NCBI RefSeq assembly: GCF_014649875.1 | Contig: NZ_BMTW01000009.1 | Span: 204,801 to 268,800 of the forward strand | Direction of reading: 5' to 3' | Source of the DNA: Streptomyces rubiginosohelvolus | GTDB lineage: Bacteria; Actinomycetota; Actinomycetes; Streptomycetales; Streptomycetaceae | DNA length: 64,000 nucleotides | Shown: positions 43,311 to 53,000 of the stretch, one piece after another | Layout: every line of letters starts with the position of its first letter | Position numbering within the stretch: position 1 is the stretch's first letter | The notes under the pieces: generated by a model | The model's database searches: none | What the model was told of the DNA's origin: nothing | What the model saw: the letters and a program-made list of their open reading frames with translations, nothing else | Translations under genes and position numbers: made by a program

Positions 43311-44482
43311 GGCAGTTCCTTGAGGCCGAGGTCGACCAGGAGGTCGCGGGCGAGGGTGAGTTCGGCGGCGATGCCGTCGGCGAGCTGGGTGCGGGTGCGG
43401 GGGCGCAGCTCCGCGGGCAGCGCCTGCCAGGTGTACGTCTCGACCTCCAGGTGCCGGGTCAGGGGCGCGGGTCCGCCGACGAGCCGGGCGAGCGTGTCCC
43501 GGAGCACGGGCAGCGTCGAGGTGAGCGGGGGCGCCGGGGGTGCGTGCAGCGGTACGTGGAAGTGGGCGCGCCAGGGGGTGGAGTCCGGGAGCGCCCGGCC
43601 GGCGACGGCCTCGTCGAGGTCGTCGGTGCCGCGCAGCCCGGCCGCGGTGCTGGTGCGGGTCTGGTGCAGGAAGCGGGGTTCGGCGAACGCGGCGAGCGCG
43701 GTGCGGACCTCGGGCAGATGCGGGTCCTCGGCGTGCAGGGCGGCGGAGAGCTGGGACTTGACGATGCGGACACCGGCGGCGGCCAGGGCGTCGAGCGCGG
43801 TCGCCGGGTCCTCGAAGGAGGTGGCGAGGTGGCAGGTGTCGACGCAGATGCCGATGCGGTCGTGGCCGACGTCGGTGAGCGGGGCGATGGCGTCGGCGGT
43901 GGTCTCGACCGTGCAGCCCGGTTCCGGTTCGAGGCCGATACGGATGGACTTGCCGGTCATCTCGGCCAGGGCGTCGAGGCGCTGGGCGAGGGTGGTGAGG
44001 GCGGAGCGCGCGGTGCGGGCCGCCTCGGGGTCGCCGTCGTAGGGGGTGCGCCAGGCGAGGGGCAGGGTGGAGATGGTGCCCTCGGTGGCGTCGTCGGGGA
44101 GCAGGGCGGCCAGGAGGCGGGCGAGGTCGGTGGTGTGGGCGAGGCGGTCGGGTTCGGTCCAGTCCGGCCGGTAGACCCGGTATTTGACCTCGTCGGCGCC
44201 GAACCCTTCGTACGGGAAGCCGTTGAGGGTGACCACTTCGAGGCCGCGGCTGTCGAGTTCGGAGCGCAGGGCGCGCAGTTCGGCGGGGTCGTTGATCAGG
44301 GTGCGGGCGGCGTCCCGGGCGAGCCAGAGGCCGATGCCGAGCCGGTCCCGGCCGAGTCGGCGGCGGACGGGTTCGCAGTGGTCGCGGAGCTGGGCGCGGA
44401 CGCCGTCGAGGGTTTCGGCGGGGTGGACATTGGTGCAGTAGGCGAGGTGGACCGTCGAGCCGTCCGGGTGGCGGAAGCGCAT
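43307..44482 (-). CDS. eboE: EboE-like metabolite traffic protein (TIM-barrel)
   Basis: 391 residues. A xylose-isomerase-like TIM barrel starting with HLAYCTNVHPAETL, with LNGFPYEGFG, LEPEPGCTVET, ICVDTCHLATSFEDP, the substrate-side HFHVPLH and LEVETYTWQALP near the C-terminus. This is the pattern of EboE proteins, found in clusters that move metabolites across the membrane (in cyanobacteria, scytonemin precursors). The ATG has GGGAGTGAGG upstream, overlapping the end of the TatD-like gene, seven bases away. Cytosolic. Confidence 0.88.
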   Translation of the reverse strand: MRFRHPDGSTVHLAYCTNVHPAETLDGVRAQLRDHCEPVRRRLGRDRLGIGLWLARDAARTLINDPAELRALRSELDSRGLEVVTLNGFPYEGFGADEVKYRVYRPDWTEPDRLAHTTDLARLLAALLPDDATEGTISTLPLAWRTPYDGDPEAARTARSALTTLAQRLDALAEMTGKSIRIGLEPEPGCTVETTADAIAPLTDVGHDRIGICVDTCHLATSFEDPATALDALAAAGVRIVKSQLSAALHAEDPHLPEVRTALAAFAEPRFLHQTRTSTAAGLRGTDDLDEAVAGRALPDSTPWRAHFHVPLHAPPAPPLTSTLPVLRDTLARLVGGPAPLTRHLEVETYTWQALPAELRPRTRTQLADGIAAELTLARDLLVDLGLKELP

Positions 44483-44489
44483 GGCCGCC

Positions 44490-45338
44490 TCACTCCCCGC
44501 CGCGCAGGATGGAGTTGCCCTCGTGGAGCGGGTCAGGGGTGAGCACGTCCAGCTGGAGGCGGCCGCTCTGGCCGTAGAAGGCGACCGGGTTGCGCCACAG
44601 GACCTGGTCGACGTCGTCCTCGGTGAAGCCGGCCTTCAGCATCGCGTCGGCGACCTTGCGGGTCTTCAGGGGGTCGCTCTTCCCCCAGTCCGCGGCCGAG
44701 TTGACGAGGATCTTCTCAGTGCCGTGGTTCTGAAGGATGGTGACCATCCGGTCCTCGTCCATCTTGGTGTCCGGGTAGATGGAGAACCCGGCCCAGCAGC
44801 CGCTGTCAGTGGCGGCCTTTACGGTTGTTTCATTGAGGTGGTCGAGCAGGACGAACTCCGGGGGGAGGTTCGATTCGCGGATGACGTCGATGGTGCGGTG
44901 GAGACCGGCGAGCTTGTCGCGGTGCGGGGTGTGGACGAGGGCGGGCAGTGCGTGGTCGGCGGCGAGCTGGAGCTGAGCCGCGAGCGCGTGGTCCTCGGCC
45001 GGGGTCATGGAGTCGTAGCCGATCTCGCCGACGGCGACGACGGAGTCCTTCACGAGGTAGCGGGGCAGCGCGTCCAGGACGGGGGTGCAGCGGGGGTCGT
45101 TCGCTTCCTTGGGGTTGAGGGCGAGCGTGCAGTGGTGGGCGATGCCGTATTGGGAGGCGCGGAAGGGCTCCCAGCCGAGCAGCGCGTCGAAGTAGTCGAA
45201 GAAGCTGGCGGGCGAGGTGCGGGGCTGGCCGAGCCAGAAGGAGGGCTCGACGAGCGCGCGGACGCCCGCGTCGTACATCGCCTGGTAGTCGTCGGTGGTG
45301 CGGGAGGTCATGTGGATGTGGGGGTCGAAGATGCGCAT
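44490..45338 (-). CDS. eboB: TatD-like metal-dependent hydrolase (EboB-like)
   Basis: 282 residues. Metal-binding DPHIHMTSRTTDDY at the N-terminus, then GEIGYDS, HTPHRDK, LLDHLNE and NSAADWGKSDP, an amidohydrolase/TatD TIM-barrel layout. Second-gene partner to EboA in known ebo clusters. Its ATG overlaps the EboA stop by one base (TGATG). A short AT-rich codon run (AAT GAA ACA ACC GTA AAG) at 44815-44836 is unusual in this genome. Cytosolic. Confidence 0.85.
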   Translation of the reverse strand: MRIFDPHIHMTSRTTDDYQAMYDAGVRALVEPSFWLGQPRTSPASFFDYFDALLGWEPFRASQYGIAHHCTLALNPKEANDPRCTPVLDALPRYLVKDSVVAVGEIGYDSMTPAEDHALAAQLQLAADHALPALVHTPHRDKLAGLHRTIDVIRESNLPPEFVLLDHLNETTVKAATDSGCWAGFSIYPDTKMDEDRMVTILQNHGTEKILVNSAADWGKSDPLKTRKVADAMLKAGFTEDDVDQVLWRNPVAFYGQSGRLQLDVLTPDPLHEGNSILRGGE

Positions 45339-46054
45339 CAGGACTCCTCCGTGGGGGCGGGGGCTGCGGGAGCTGCGGTCGGGCCGGCCGGGTGGCCGCC
45401 CTCGTCGGCCGGAGCGGTGAGGGCCAGGACCGTGCGCAGGTCTTCGGGGACGGGGCGGCCCGCCGCCGTGCGTTCGGCGGCGAAGTCGCTGAGCATGCGG
45501 GCGAGTTCGGCATCTCCGCGGGCGCGGTCGTCCAGCCGGGCCACGGCCGTGACGGGCACCTCGTTGAACAGGCACTTCAGCACCGCGTGCCGCCAGGCGT
45601 GCGGGTCCAGGTGGTCGGCGGCGTAGGGGCCGACAGCCGCGGCGACCAGCCGGGTGTCGTTGGCGCGCAGGGCGTCCTCGATGAGCGGGAGTGCGGTGTC
45701 GCCGAGGTCGAGGAGGTGCAGGGTGAGCAGGACGGCGCGGCGTTCGGCGGCGGTGCCCTGCTCGTAGAGCCGGGTGACGGAGGACAGGGGGGCGCGGGCC
45801 TCGACGAGGAGGAGGGAGCGTACGGAGTCGGCGTTCTCCTGGCGGCAGTGCCGGCCGGCGGCGGCGAAGCGCAGTTCCCAGGACGGGGAGGCGTACGGGC
45901 TCGCCTCGGGGTGGGGGGTGCCGGAGGCGGCTGGCGCACGGGCCGCGTCGTGGGCGGCTTCGGCGAGTGCCTCGTCGAGCCAGGCGCGGGCGGCGCCGCC
46001 GAGTTCGGCGTCGAGTTCCTTGCGGGACTTGAGCGAGTCGGAGGACGTCAGCAC
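45338..46054 (-). CDS. eboA: EboA-domain protein
   Basis: 238 residues from a GTG at 46054, overlapping the preceding gene by seven bases. It is all-helical, with HEAT-like segments: ELRFAAAGRHC, LYEQGTAAERRAVLLTLHLL, DALRANDTRLVAAAVGPYAA, AWRHAVLKCLFNEVP. The tail is low-complexity (GPTAAPAAPAPTEES). EboA is the defining small protein of ebo clusters; its biochemical role is not established. Position between two TIM-barrel/hydrolase genes matches the family context. Confidence 0.85.
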   Translation of the reverse strand: MLTSSDSLKSRKELDAELGGAARAWLDEALAEAAHDAARAPAASGTPHPEASPYASPSWELRFAAAGRHCRQENADSVRSLLLVEARAPLSSVTRLYEQGTAAERRAVLLTLHLLDLGDTALPLIEDALRANDTRLVAAAVGPYAADHLDPHAWRHAVLKCLFNEVPVTAVARLDDRARGDAELARMLSDFAAERTAAGRPVPEDLRTVLALTAPADEGGHPAGPTAAPAAPAPTEES

Positions 46055-46920
46055 GGGGCGGCTCCCTTCGTCGCGGTACCGCGCGTCATCGCGTCGCGCA
46101 GGAAGTCGATCGAGGTGTGCGCCAGTTCGGGGCCGGCGTGGGAGTGGCGGGGCAGTTCGACGACGGTGAGGCCCCGGTAGTCCGAGGCGGCCAGGGCGGC
46201 GAGCACGGGCGGGAAGTCGATCTCCCCGTCGCCGAACGGCAGGTGCTCGTGGACTCCGCGTCGCATGTCCTCGATCTGGACGTGCCGGAGCCAGGGGGTG
46301 GAGTCCCTGATGCACTCCACGGGTGAGGCGTCCTCCAGGCACTGGCAGTGGCCGATGTCGAGGGTGAGGCCGAGCGGTCCCGGGTCGCCCAGGAGACCGC
46401 GCAGGTGGTGGAAGTCGGCGAGGGTGGCGAGCAGGTGACCGGGTTCGGGTTCGATCGCGAGGGGGATGCCGGACCGGTCGGCGGCTTCGAGGACGGGGGT
46501 GAGCGCTTCGGTGAGCCGTTTCCACGCGGTGTCCGTCGAGGTGCCGGGCGGGGTGATGCCGCTGAAGCAGTGGACGGCGTGCGCGCCGAGTTCGGCCGCC
46601 ACGTCGACAGCGCGGACCAGCAGCGCGGTGCGGGCGGCCCGGGCGTCGGGGTCCGGGTCGAGGAGGGAGGGGCCGTGCTTGCGGCGCGGGTCGAGGACAT
46701 AGCGGGCGCCGGTCTCCACGGTGACCCGGAGCCCGAGGGAGGTGAGCCTGCGGCGGACCTGGCGGGTGCGCTCGGTGAGGTCCGGGGCCATCGGGTCCAG
46801 GTGCATGTGGTCGAGGGTCAGGCCGACTCCCTCGTAGCCGAGGTCGGCGAGCAGGCCGAGGGCGTCGTCGAGGCGGAGGTCGGTGAGCCCGTTGGTGCCG
46901 TATCCGAGGTGGAGGGTCAT
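46048..46920 (-). CDS. Sugar phosphate isomerase/epimerase family protein
   Basis: 290 residues. TIM barrel of the AP-endonuclease-2 family: LHLGYGTNGLTD, VTVETGARYVLDP, AIEPEPGHLLAT, LGLTLDIGHCQCLED, VQIEDMRRGVHEHLPFGDGE, VELPRHSH, with the usual Glu/Asp/His metal ligands. Start ATG overlaps the UbiA stop (ATGA) and its stop overlaps the EboA gene. It is one of four TIM-barrel isomerase-type genes in the right half of the window. Substrate unknown. Confidence 0.85.
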   Translation of the reverse strand: MTLHLGYGTNGLTDLRLDDALGLLADLGYEGVGLTLDHMHLDPMAPDLTERTRQVRRRLTSLGLRVTVETGARYVLDPRRKHGPSLLDPDPDARAARTALLVRAVDVAAELGAHAVHCFSGITPPGTSTDTAWKRLTEALTPVLEAADRSGIPLAIEPEPGHLLATLADFHHLRGLLGDPGPLGLTLDIGHCQCLEDASPVECIRDSTPWLRHVQIEDMRRGVHEHLPFGDGEIDFPPVLAALAASDYRGLTVVELPRHSHAGPELAHTSIDFLRDAMTRGTATKGAAPC

Positions 46921-48653
46921 GTGAGGCTCACCTTCCGGGCGAGGCTGCGGGCGAGGGGGACGAGCCCCATGACGGCGAGACCGGTGACGGGCGATCCGGC
47001 GCGGGCGGCGAGCGCGGCCTGGAGCGGGATCATGGCCCGGATGCCACCGCCGACCGCCCGCTGGGTCAGGGGCGGCGACGGGTTCAACGCGGCGTGCAGG
47101 AGGGGTGGTGCGGCGGTACGGAGGTAGGCGCCGGTGAGCGCGAGGGTCAGCAGGCGGGTGGGGTCGGCGACGGTCCTGCCGAGCAGGCTTTCGGGGCGTG
47201 GCGCAGGAACCGCGCCGCCGCCGGGCCCGGCCTGCGCCCAGCCGGGGAGGCCGCTCCGGAGCGTGCCCTCGGGCTGCGGGGTCGCACCGGGAACCGCGGA
47301 CTGTCCGGGGAAGCCACCCCCCGGCTGCGAGGTAACGCCAAGGGCGGCGGCCCACCCGAGGATGCCTTCGAGGGGTGCTGCTCGTCCTGGGCCCGCGCCG
47401 GAGTCGGCGGCCCGGGCGAAGCTGGCCTCCGGGTGCGGGGCGGGTCCGACACTTGCCGGGCCCCTCGTCGCGAGACCCTCCGGCCTCTGCCCCCAGCGCC
47501 CTCGCCACTCCCCCAGCACCGCTGCCGCGAGTGCCGTCGTCGTGGCGAGCACCGCGAGTGGCGTGCCCGTGGAGCCGCCCTGTGTCTCGTGGCGCGATAC
47601 GGCGGTGACGCCGTAGGTGTGCGCCCCGAGCACCAAGGCTGCGGGCAGCGCGGGCAGGGCCCCGGTCAGGCCGCCGCGCGTCGGGGGCGGCAGGATGACC
47701 GGCCCCGGTCCGGGGGTGCGAAGCGCACGCGCCGCCGTCCTCGGCCCGGCAACGTTGTCGGGCCGGCTGCCTCCACCCGCCGCACCAGCACTCGTACGCC
47801 TGGCCGTGCCCGTCGCCGTCACAGCAGCCGTCGCCCCCAGCAGGAGGTCCAGCGAGCGGGCCGCCGCCATGGCCGCCGGGCCCGCCTTCGTGTGCTTCAG
47901 GTGCAGGTCGTAGGCCCAGACCGTGGCGGCCAGGCCCGTGGCGACCGTCAGTGCGGGGCGGCCCGCCCGGGCCGCCAGGGCGAGGCCCGCGGCGGTCAGC
48001 ACCCCGGCCGCGCCCAGGGCCGCCGCCGGGCTGATGCGGCCCGAGGGGATCGGGCGGTGCGGGCGGTCGACGGCGTCCTCGTCGCGGTCGGCCCAGTCGT
48101 TGAGGGCCATCCCGGCCTCGTACAGGCAGAGCGAAGCGCCGATCGCCAGCGCGGTGCCCCGGCCGGGCCGACGGCCGACCGCGGCCGCGCCGGCCAAGGC
48201 GTCCCCGGGCACGGAGAACAGGGCGGAGACGCGCAGCAGTTCCGCCCAGGCCCGCAGGCGCTGCCGGGGCGCGCCCCGGCCGCTGCCCACGCCGGTGCCG
48301 GGTCCGGCGGCCGGGCCACTGGCAGGTCCGATGCCCGCTCCGGTGCTCGGGGCCGTGCCCGATCCGGCGGCCTGCCCAGTGCCCGAACCGACAACCGCCC
48401 CCGCGCCCGGCCCGAAAGCCGCGTCCGTCAGGCCCGGGCCCGCGTCCGCGCCCTGTTCCCCGTTCCGGCCCGTGGGGGGCGGTCCGGGCCTGTCCGGTGC
48501 GGGCGCAGTCCCACCCGCGCCGGACAGGCTGTCATGGGTCACGGCGTCCGTCCGCACGCCGTGAGGAAAACCGTTCCGCCGTCCGGGCCCCGCCGGGAGG
48601 GCCGCCAGGGCCGCGACCAGCGCGGCCGGCAGGACTCGCCCCCGCCGCCTCAC
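46917..48653 (-). CDS. eboC: UbiA-family prenyltransferase (EboC-like) with large low-complexity insertions
   Basis: About 578 residues, roughly twice the size of a typical UbiA enzyme. The start GTG at 48653 overlaps the synthase stop. An N-terminal ~115 residues are Gly/Pro/Ala repeats (GPASGPAAGPGTGVG). The catalytic core has the Asp motif NDWADRDEDAVDRPHRPI and the second motif YDLHLKHTKAG. After several membrane helices, a second Gly/Pro/Ala-rich insertion of about 100 residues (near 355-470) separates the last helices. UbiA enzymes transfer a prenyl chain to an acceptor; the acceptor may be a cyclitol, given the upstream inositol-phosphate synthase. The coding frame is intact throughout. 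Confidence 0.85.
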   Translation of the reverse strand: MRRRGRVLPAALVAALAALPAGPGRRNGFPHGVRTDAVTHDSLSGAGGTAPAPDRPGPPPTGRNGEQGADAGPGLTDAAFGPGAGAVVGSGTGQAAGSGTAPSTGAGIGPASGPAAGPGTGVGSGRGAPRQRLRAWAELLRVSALFSVPGDALAGAAAVGRRPGRGTALAIGASLCLYEAGMALNDWADRDEDAVDRPHRPIPSGRISPAAALGAAGVLTAAGLALAARAGRPALTVATGLAATVWAYDLHLKHTKAGPAAMAAARSLDLLLGATAAVTATGTARRTSAGAAGGGSRPDNVAGPRTAARALRTPGPGPVILPPPTRGGLTGALPALPAALVLGAHTYGVTAVSRHETQGGSTGTPLAVLATTTALAAAVLGEWRGRWGQRPEGLATRGPASVGPAPHPEASFARAADSGAGPGRAAPLEGILGWAAALGVTSQPGGGFPGQSAVPGATPQPEGTLRSGLPGWAQAGPGGGAVPAPRPESLLGRTVADPTRLLTLALTGAYLRTAAPPLLHAALNPSPPLTQRAVGGGIRAMIPLQAALAARAGSPVTGLAVMGLVPLARSLARKVSLT

Positions 48654-49906
48654 GCCTGGTCCCGCAGCCGCTCGGCGAAGGAGAGCAAGGTGGCGTACTG
48701 CTCGGCGAGTGCCGCCGATGTGCCGCCGTCCGGGTCCTTGAAGTAGAAGCCCAGCTCCGGCAGGGGGCCGCTGATCCCGGCCTCGTGGGCGCGGGCGAGC
48801 AGCCGGGCCAGGTCCAGGACCAGCGGGGCGGCGAGAGCCGAGTCGCAGCCCTGCCAGATGGTCTGGAGGATCATGCGGGAGCCGAGGAAGCCGTCGAAGG
48901 CGATGTGGTCCCAGGCGGTCTTCCAGTCGCCCATGGCGGGCACGTCGTCGATGTGCACCTCGCCCTCGGGGGCGGTGCCGAAGGTGTCGGCGAGGACGCG
49001 TTCCTTGCCCGCGTTCTTGGCGGCGGCCGCCGCCGGATCGGCCAGCGCCGCCCCGTCCCCACCGCCCAGCAGGTTCGACCCGGACCACGCCCGTACGGCG
49101 AGGGCGCGTTGGAGGAACATCGGGGCGAGCACGGAGCGGAGCAGCGTCTGGCCGGTCTTGCCGTCGCGTCCGGCGTGGGGAAGTCCGCTGGAGGCGACGG
49201 TGTCGGTGAGCGCGGGCGTGCGCAGTCCGGTGGACGGGGTGAAGTTGGCGTAGGAGCAGCCGGCGCGGAGGGCGGCGGCCGCGTAGAGGGAGCTGGCGGG
49301 CAGCCGGGTGTCGCCGGGTCCTGGGGCGGGTTCGGTGGAGGCGACGTTGATCACGACGGTGCGGGCCAGGTCGTGGCGGTGGGCGAAGTCGGTGAGGTCG
49401 GCGGCGAACGCGGCGATGAGTTCCTGGTCGGTGCGGGTGTCGCCGGGGAGGGGCCCGCCGGGCCGGATCTCGGCGTCGGCGGCGTCGAGTTCGGCGCGTA
49501 CGGCGGAGGGCAGCCCGTGTGGGAGGACGCCGCCGTCGGCGAGCGCCTCGGCCCGCTTGGACAGCGGGCAGTCGAGGGTGTCGTGGCCGCCGAAGACCAG
49601 GTCGGTCAGGGCGGGCAGTCCGCTGTCGGCGAAGGGAGGCGTCTCGGTGACCATGCCGGTCGGCGGGTGGAGGCCCGCGGCGATGGCGGCGCAGCCGGCG
49701 GTGGCGGTGGTCGCCACGGAGCCGCGTGCTCCGATGAACCAGACGCCGGTGCGGCCCGCGACCTGCGCACGGTCCTCGGCACCGGCCAGGCCCACGGCCT
49801 CCGGACGGCCCACGGTCCCCACGAGGCCGGGGGCCTCGGCGGTGAGCGGCGCGTCGGTGCGGCCTGGGGCGTCGGTTCGGCCTTCACGATCGGCGTGTGC
49901 GGTCAC
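48650..49906 (-). CDS. Inositol-3-phosphate synthase family protein
   Basis: 418 residues from a GTG at 49906 with GGGAGG six bases upstream. After a ~45-residue low-complexity lead, the NAD-binding segment is VWFIGARGSVATT; NVASTEP, CSYANFTPS, GKTGQTLLRSVLAPMF and WSGSNLLGGGDG match the Ino1 family, which isomerises and cyclises glucose-6-phosphate to inositol-3-phosphate. This is probably not the housekeeping copy but a cluster-specific one. It leads the Ebo-like operon, 94 bases after the multidomain secreted-protein gene. Confidence 0.88.
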   Translation of the reverse strand: MTAHADREGRTDAPGRTDAPLTAEAPGLVGTVGRPEAVGLAGAEDRAQVAGRTGVWFIGARGSVATTATAGCAAIAAGLHPPTGMVTETPPFADSGLPALTDLVFGGHDTLDCPLSKRAEALADGGVLPHGLPSAVRAELDAADAEIRPGGPLPGDTRTDQELIAAFAADLTDFAHRHDLARTVVINVASTEPAPGPGDTRLPASSLYAAAALRAGCSYANFTPSTGLRTPALTDTVASSGLPHAGRDGKTGQTLLRSVLAPMFLQRALAVRAWSGSNLLGGGDGAALADPAAAAAKNAGKERVLADTFGTAPEGEVHIDDVPAMGDWKTAWDHIAFDGFLGSRMILQTIWQGCDSALAAPLVLDLARLLARAHEAGISGPLPELGFYFKDPDGGTSAALAEQYATLLSFAERLRDQA

Positions 49907-50000
49907 GGGCTGCCTCCCTGGGGGGATGTGTCGGGGTGGAGGACGACGGACGGGGGAAGGTGCGTGCTTCCCCCGCCCGTCGTCGGCAGAGGCGGCTGCC

Positions 50001-53000
50001 CTACTTCGAGGGCAGCTCCTTCAGTTGGATGTTGCGGAAGGACACCTGGTCGTCGGCTCCGTGGTTCTGGAGGCCGATGTAGCCGTCCTTCAGACTGCGG
50101 GCCGGGTCGGTGTTGGTGAAGTCGTTGATCTTCGCTCCGTTGAGGAAGATCTGCAGACGTTCGCCCTGGACCTTGATCTCGTAGCTGTTCCACTGTCCCG
50201 GCGGCCGCAGGACGCGGTCACGGGCCTTGATGTTGGCGGACTTGAAGGTGTAGACGGCGCCGGTGGTGCGGTCGGCGGCGTCGGTGGCGTCGATCTGGAT
50301 CTCGTACCCGTTGTTGACCGCCGACCAGGGGTCGTCGGACTCCGGGAAGCCCACGAAGATGCCGGAGTTGTCGTCGCCGGCCATCTTCCAGTCGAGCTTC
50401 AGCGAGTACGACTTCAGCTCCTTGGCCTGGTAGGTGAGGAGACCCATGCCGCCCTCGGAGTGCAGGGCGCCGTCACTGACGGAGAACTTCCCCGGGCCCG
50501 CCTGCTTCCACCCCTCCAGCGTCTTGCCGTTGAAGATCGGCCGGTAGTCGGTGTCCGGCTTGCAGTCGGCCTTGACCTGGCCGGTGGCGTAGCGCAGCCC
50601 GCCCAGGACGTGGCTGCGGAAGGCCGGTTCGGCGTAGGACTCCTTGGTGTGGCCGAGTCCGGTGTAGAAGGAGCGGCCGCCCTGGTAGGTCTGGCACCAG
50701 GAGATCGGGTGGTCGCCCTTCATGTTCCCGCCGGTGTAGGTGGTCTCGTCGAGCGTGGCGAGGACCTTGGCCTTGTCCCGGGGGTTGGTGCGGTAGTTGT
50801 ACCACTCGTCGGTGCGCTCCCACTCCTCGTCCAGGTGGGCGGTGGCGGGGTGGTCGTGGTCCTCGACGCGGACGGTGGCGGGCTGGATCTGCGGGTGGGA
50901 GTCGAAGTAGGCGCCGACGAGGCCGCCGTAGAACTCCCAGTCGTACTCGGTGTCGGCGGCCGCGTGGATGCCGACGTAACCGCCGCCGGTGGCCACGTAG
51001 TTCTCGAACGCCTTCTGCTGTTCGGCGTTGAGCACGTCACCGGTGGTGGAGAGGAACGCGACGGCGTCGTAGCGGGCCAGGTTGCTGGTGGTGAACTGGG
51101 CGGCGGACTCGGTGGAGTCGACCGTGATGTTGGTGTCCTTGCCGATCTCCTTCAGGGCCTCGATGCCCGCGGGGATCGAGTCGTGGCGGAAGCCGGCGGT
51201 CTTGGAGAAGACCAGGACGCGCTTGGCGGTCTTGTCGACCGGGGTGTTGGACAGTTCGAAGTCGTCGACGTCGTAGAGCGCTCCGTCGCCGCCCTTGAAG
51301 ACGAGGAAGAGTTCGGTCTGCTTCTTGGGGGCGCCGCGCAGCGGGATGTCGACGTCCTGGAAGGTGTCCCAGCTGCCGGTCACCGGGACGGGTCCGGATC
51401 CAAGGATCTTGCCGGTGGGCGATCCCGCGCGGACTTCGAGGAAGCCGCCGGAGCCGGCCGAGGAGATCCGTGCGGTGAGCTTGGTGGTGTTGCCGAGGAC
51501 GTAGGTCTTGAAGGAGATCCAGTCGTCGTTGTGGATGTCGCCGACGGTCTTTCCGCCGTGCGCACTGGACTTGCTCGGCGTGGTGACTCCGGAGGAGTCG
51601 TCGAAGTGCTCGGCCTGGCGGTGCTTGGGCTGGAGCCGGGAGGCGTCCTTGCCCGTCAGCTTGGCCTGGCCGCCAACGCCGTTGTCGGTGTACGAGGCCG
51701 AAATGCCGCCGTAGATGTTGGCGTTGGGGTCGTGGCCGCCTTCCATGGCGGTCTTGATGGTGCCTTCACAGCCGTGCTCGGTGGTGATGTCGTGGCCGTG
51801 GCTGTCGTGGCCCAGGGTGAACTTGACCTCGACCTTGGCGCAGTCGATGGTCCCGTCCTCCGGGTCGCTGACGTTCACCTTGAACGGCACGGAGTCGCCG
51901 AACTCGAAGAGCTGCCCGTCCTCGGGGAGCACCAGCTCCACGGTCGGGGCGGTGTTGCCGACGGTGACGTGGACGCTGGCGGAGCCGGTGCGGCCCGTCG
52001 GGTCCTCGGCGGTCAGGGTCGCCGTGTAGGTGCCGTTCTTCTTGTACGTGTACGTCGGGTTGGCGGCGGTGGAGGTGCCGCCGTCACCGAAGTCCCAGGA
52101 GTAGGTCAGCGGGTCGCCGTCGCCGTCCGCCGTCCCCGCCGAGGAGAACTTCACCTTCAGCGGCGCGGTGCCCGAGGTCTTGTTCGCCGAGGCCTCGGCG
52201 ATGGGCGAGCGGCCTCCGGTGGCGTTCTCGATGCGGTAGAGCGCGGAGTTCTCGTCGCCGCCGAACCAGGCGAGGCCGTAGTCGAGGACGTACAGCGCCC
52301 CGTCCGGGCCGAAGGCCATGTCCATGATCTGGGTGCCGGACCACGGCACGTCGTTGATGGACTGGACGCCGCCGTCGGCGTCCTGCTCGATGCGCTTGAT
52401 CCACTGGCGGCCGAACTCACCGGCGAAGAAGTCGCCGTCGTAGGCCTCGGGGAACTTGACCGGGGAGTCGAGGTCCGCGTCGTAGCGGTAGACGGGTCCA
52501 CCCATCGGGGACTCGGAGCCGGAGCCGAACTCGGGCACGGAGCCGCCGTCGTACGGGATCCACGCGGCCTCGGCCGGCGGCAGGTCGACGAGTCCGGTGT
52601 TGTGCGGCGACTCGTTCTTAGGGGCGGCGCAGTCGAAGGCTGCGCCGGAGGCCTTGGTGGCGAAGTCGTACTCGATGTACGGCTCGTTGTCGCCGACGCA
52701 GAAGGGCCAGCCGAAGTTGGCGGCCTTCGTCACGCGGGCGAACTCGACCTTCCCGGCCGGTCCGCGCTTGGGGTCGGCAGCGCCCGCGTCGGGGCCGTAG
52801 TCACCGACGTACACGGTGCCGGTGGCCTGGTCGACGGAGAAGCGGAAGGGGTTGCGGAAGCCCATCGCGTAGATCTCGGGGCGGGTCTTGTCCGTGCCCG
52901 GCTCGAAGAGGTTGCCCTCGGGGACGGTGTACGAGCCGTCGTCGGCGACCTTGATGCGCAGGATCTTGCCGCGCAGGTCGTTGGTGTTGCCCGAGGTGCG

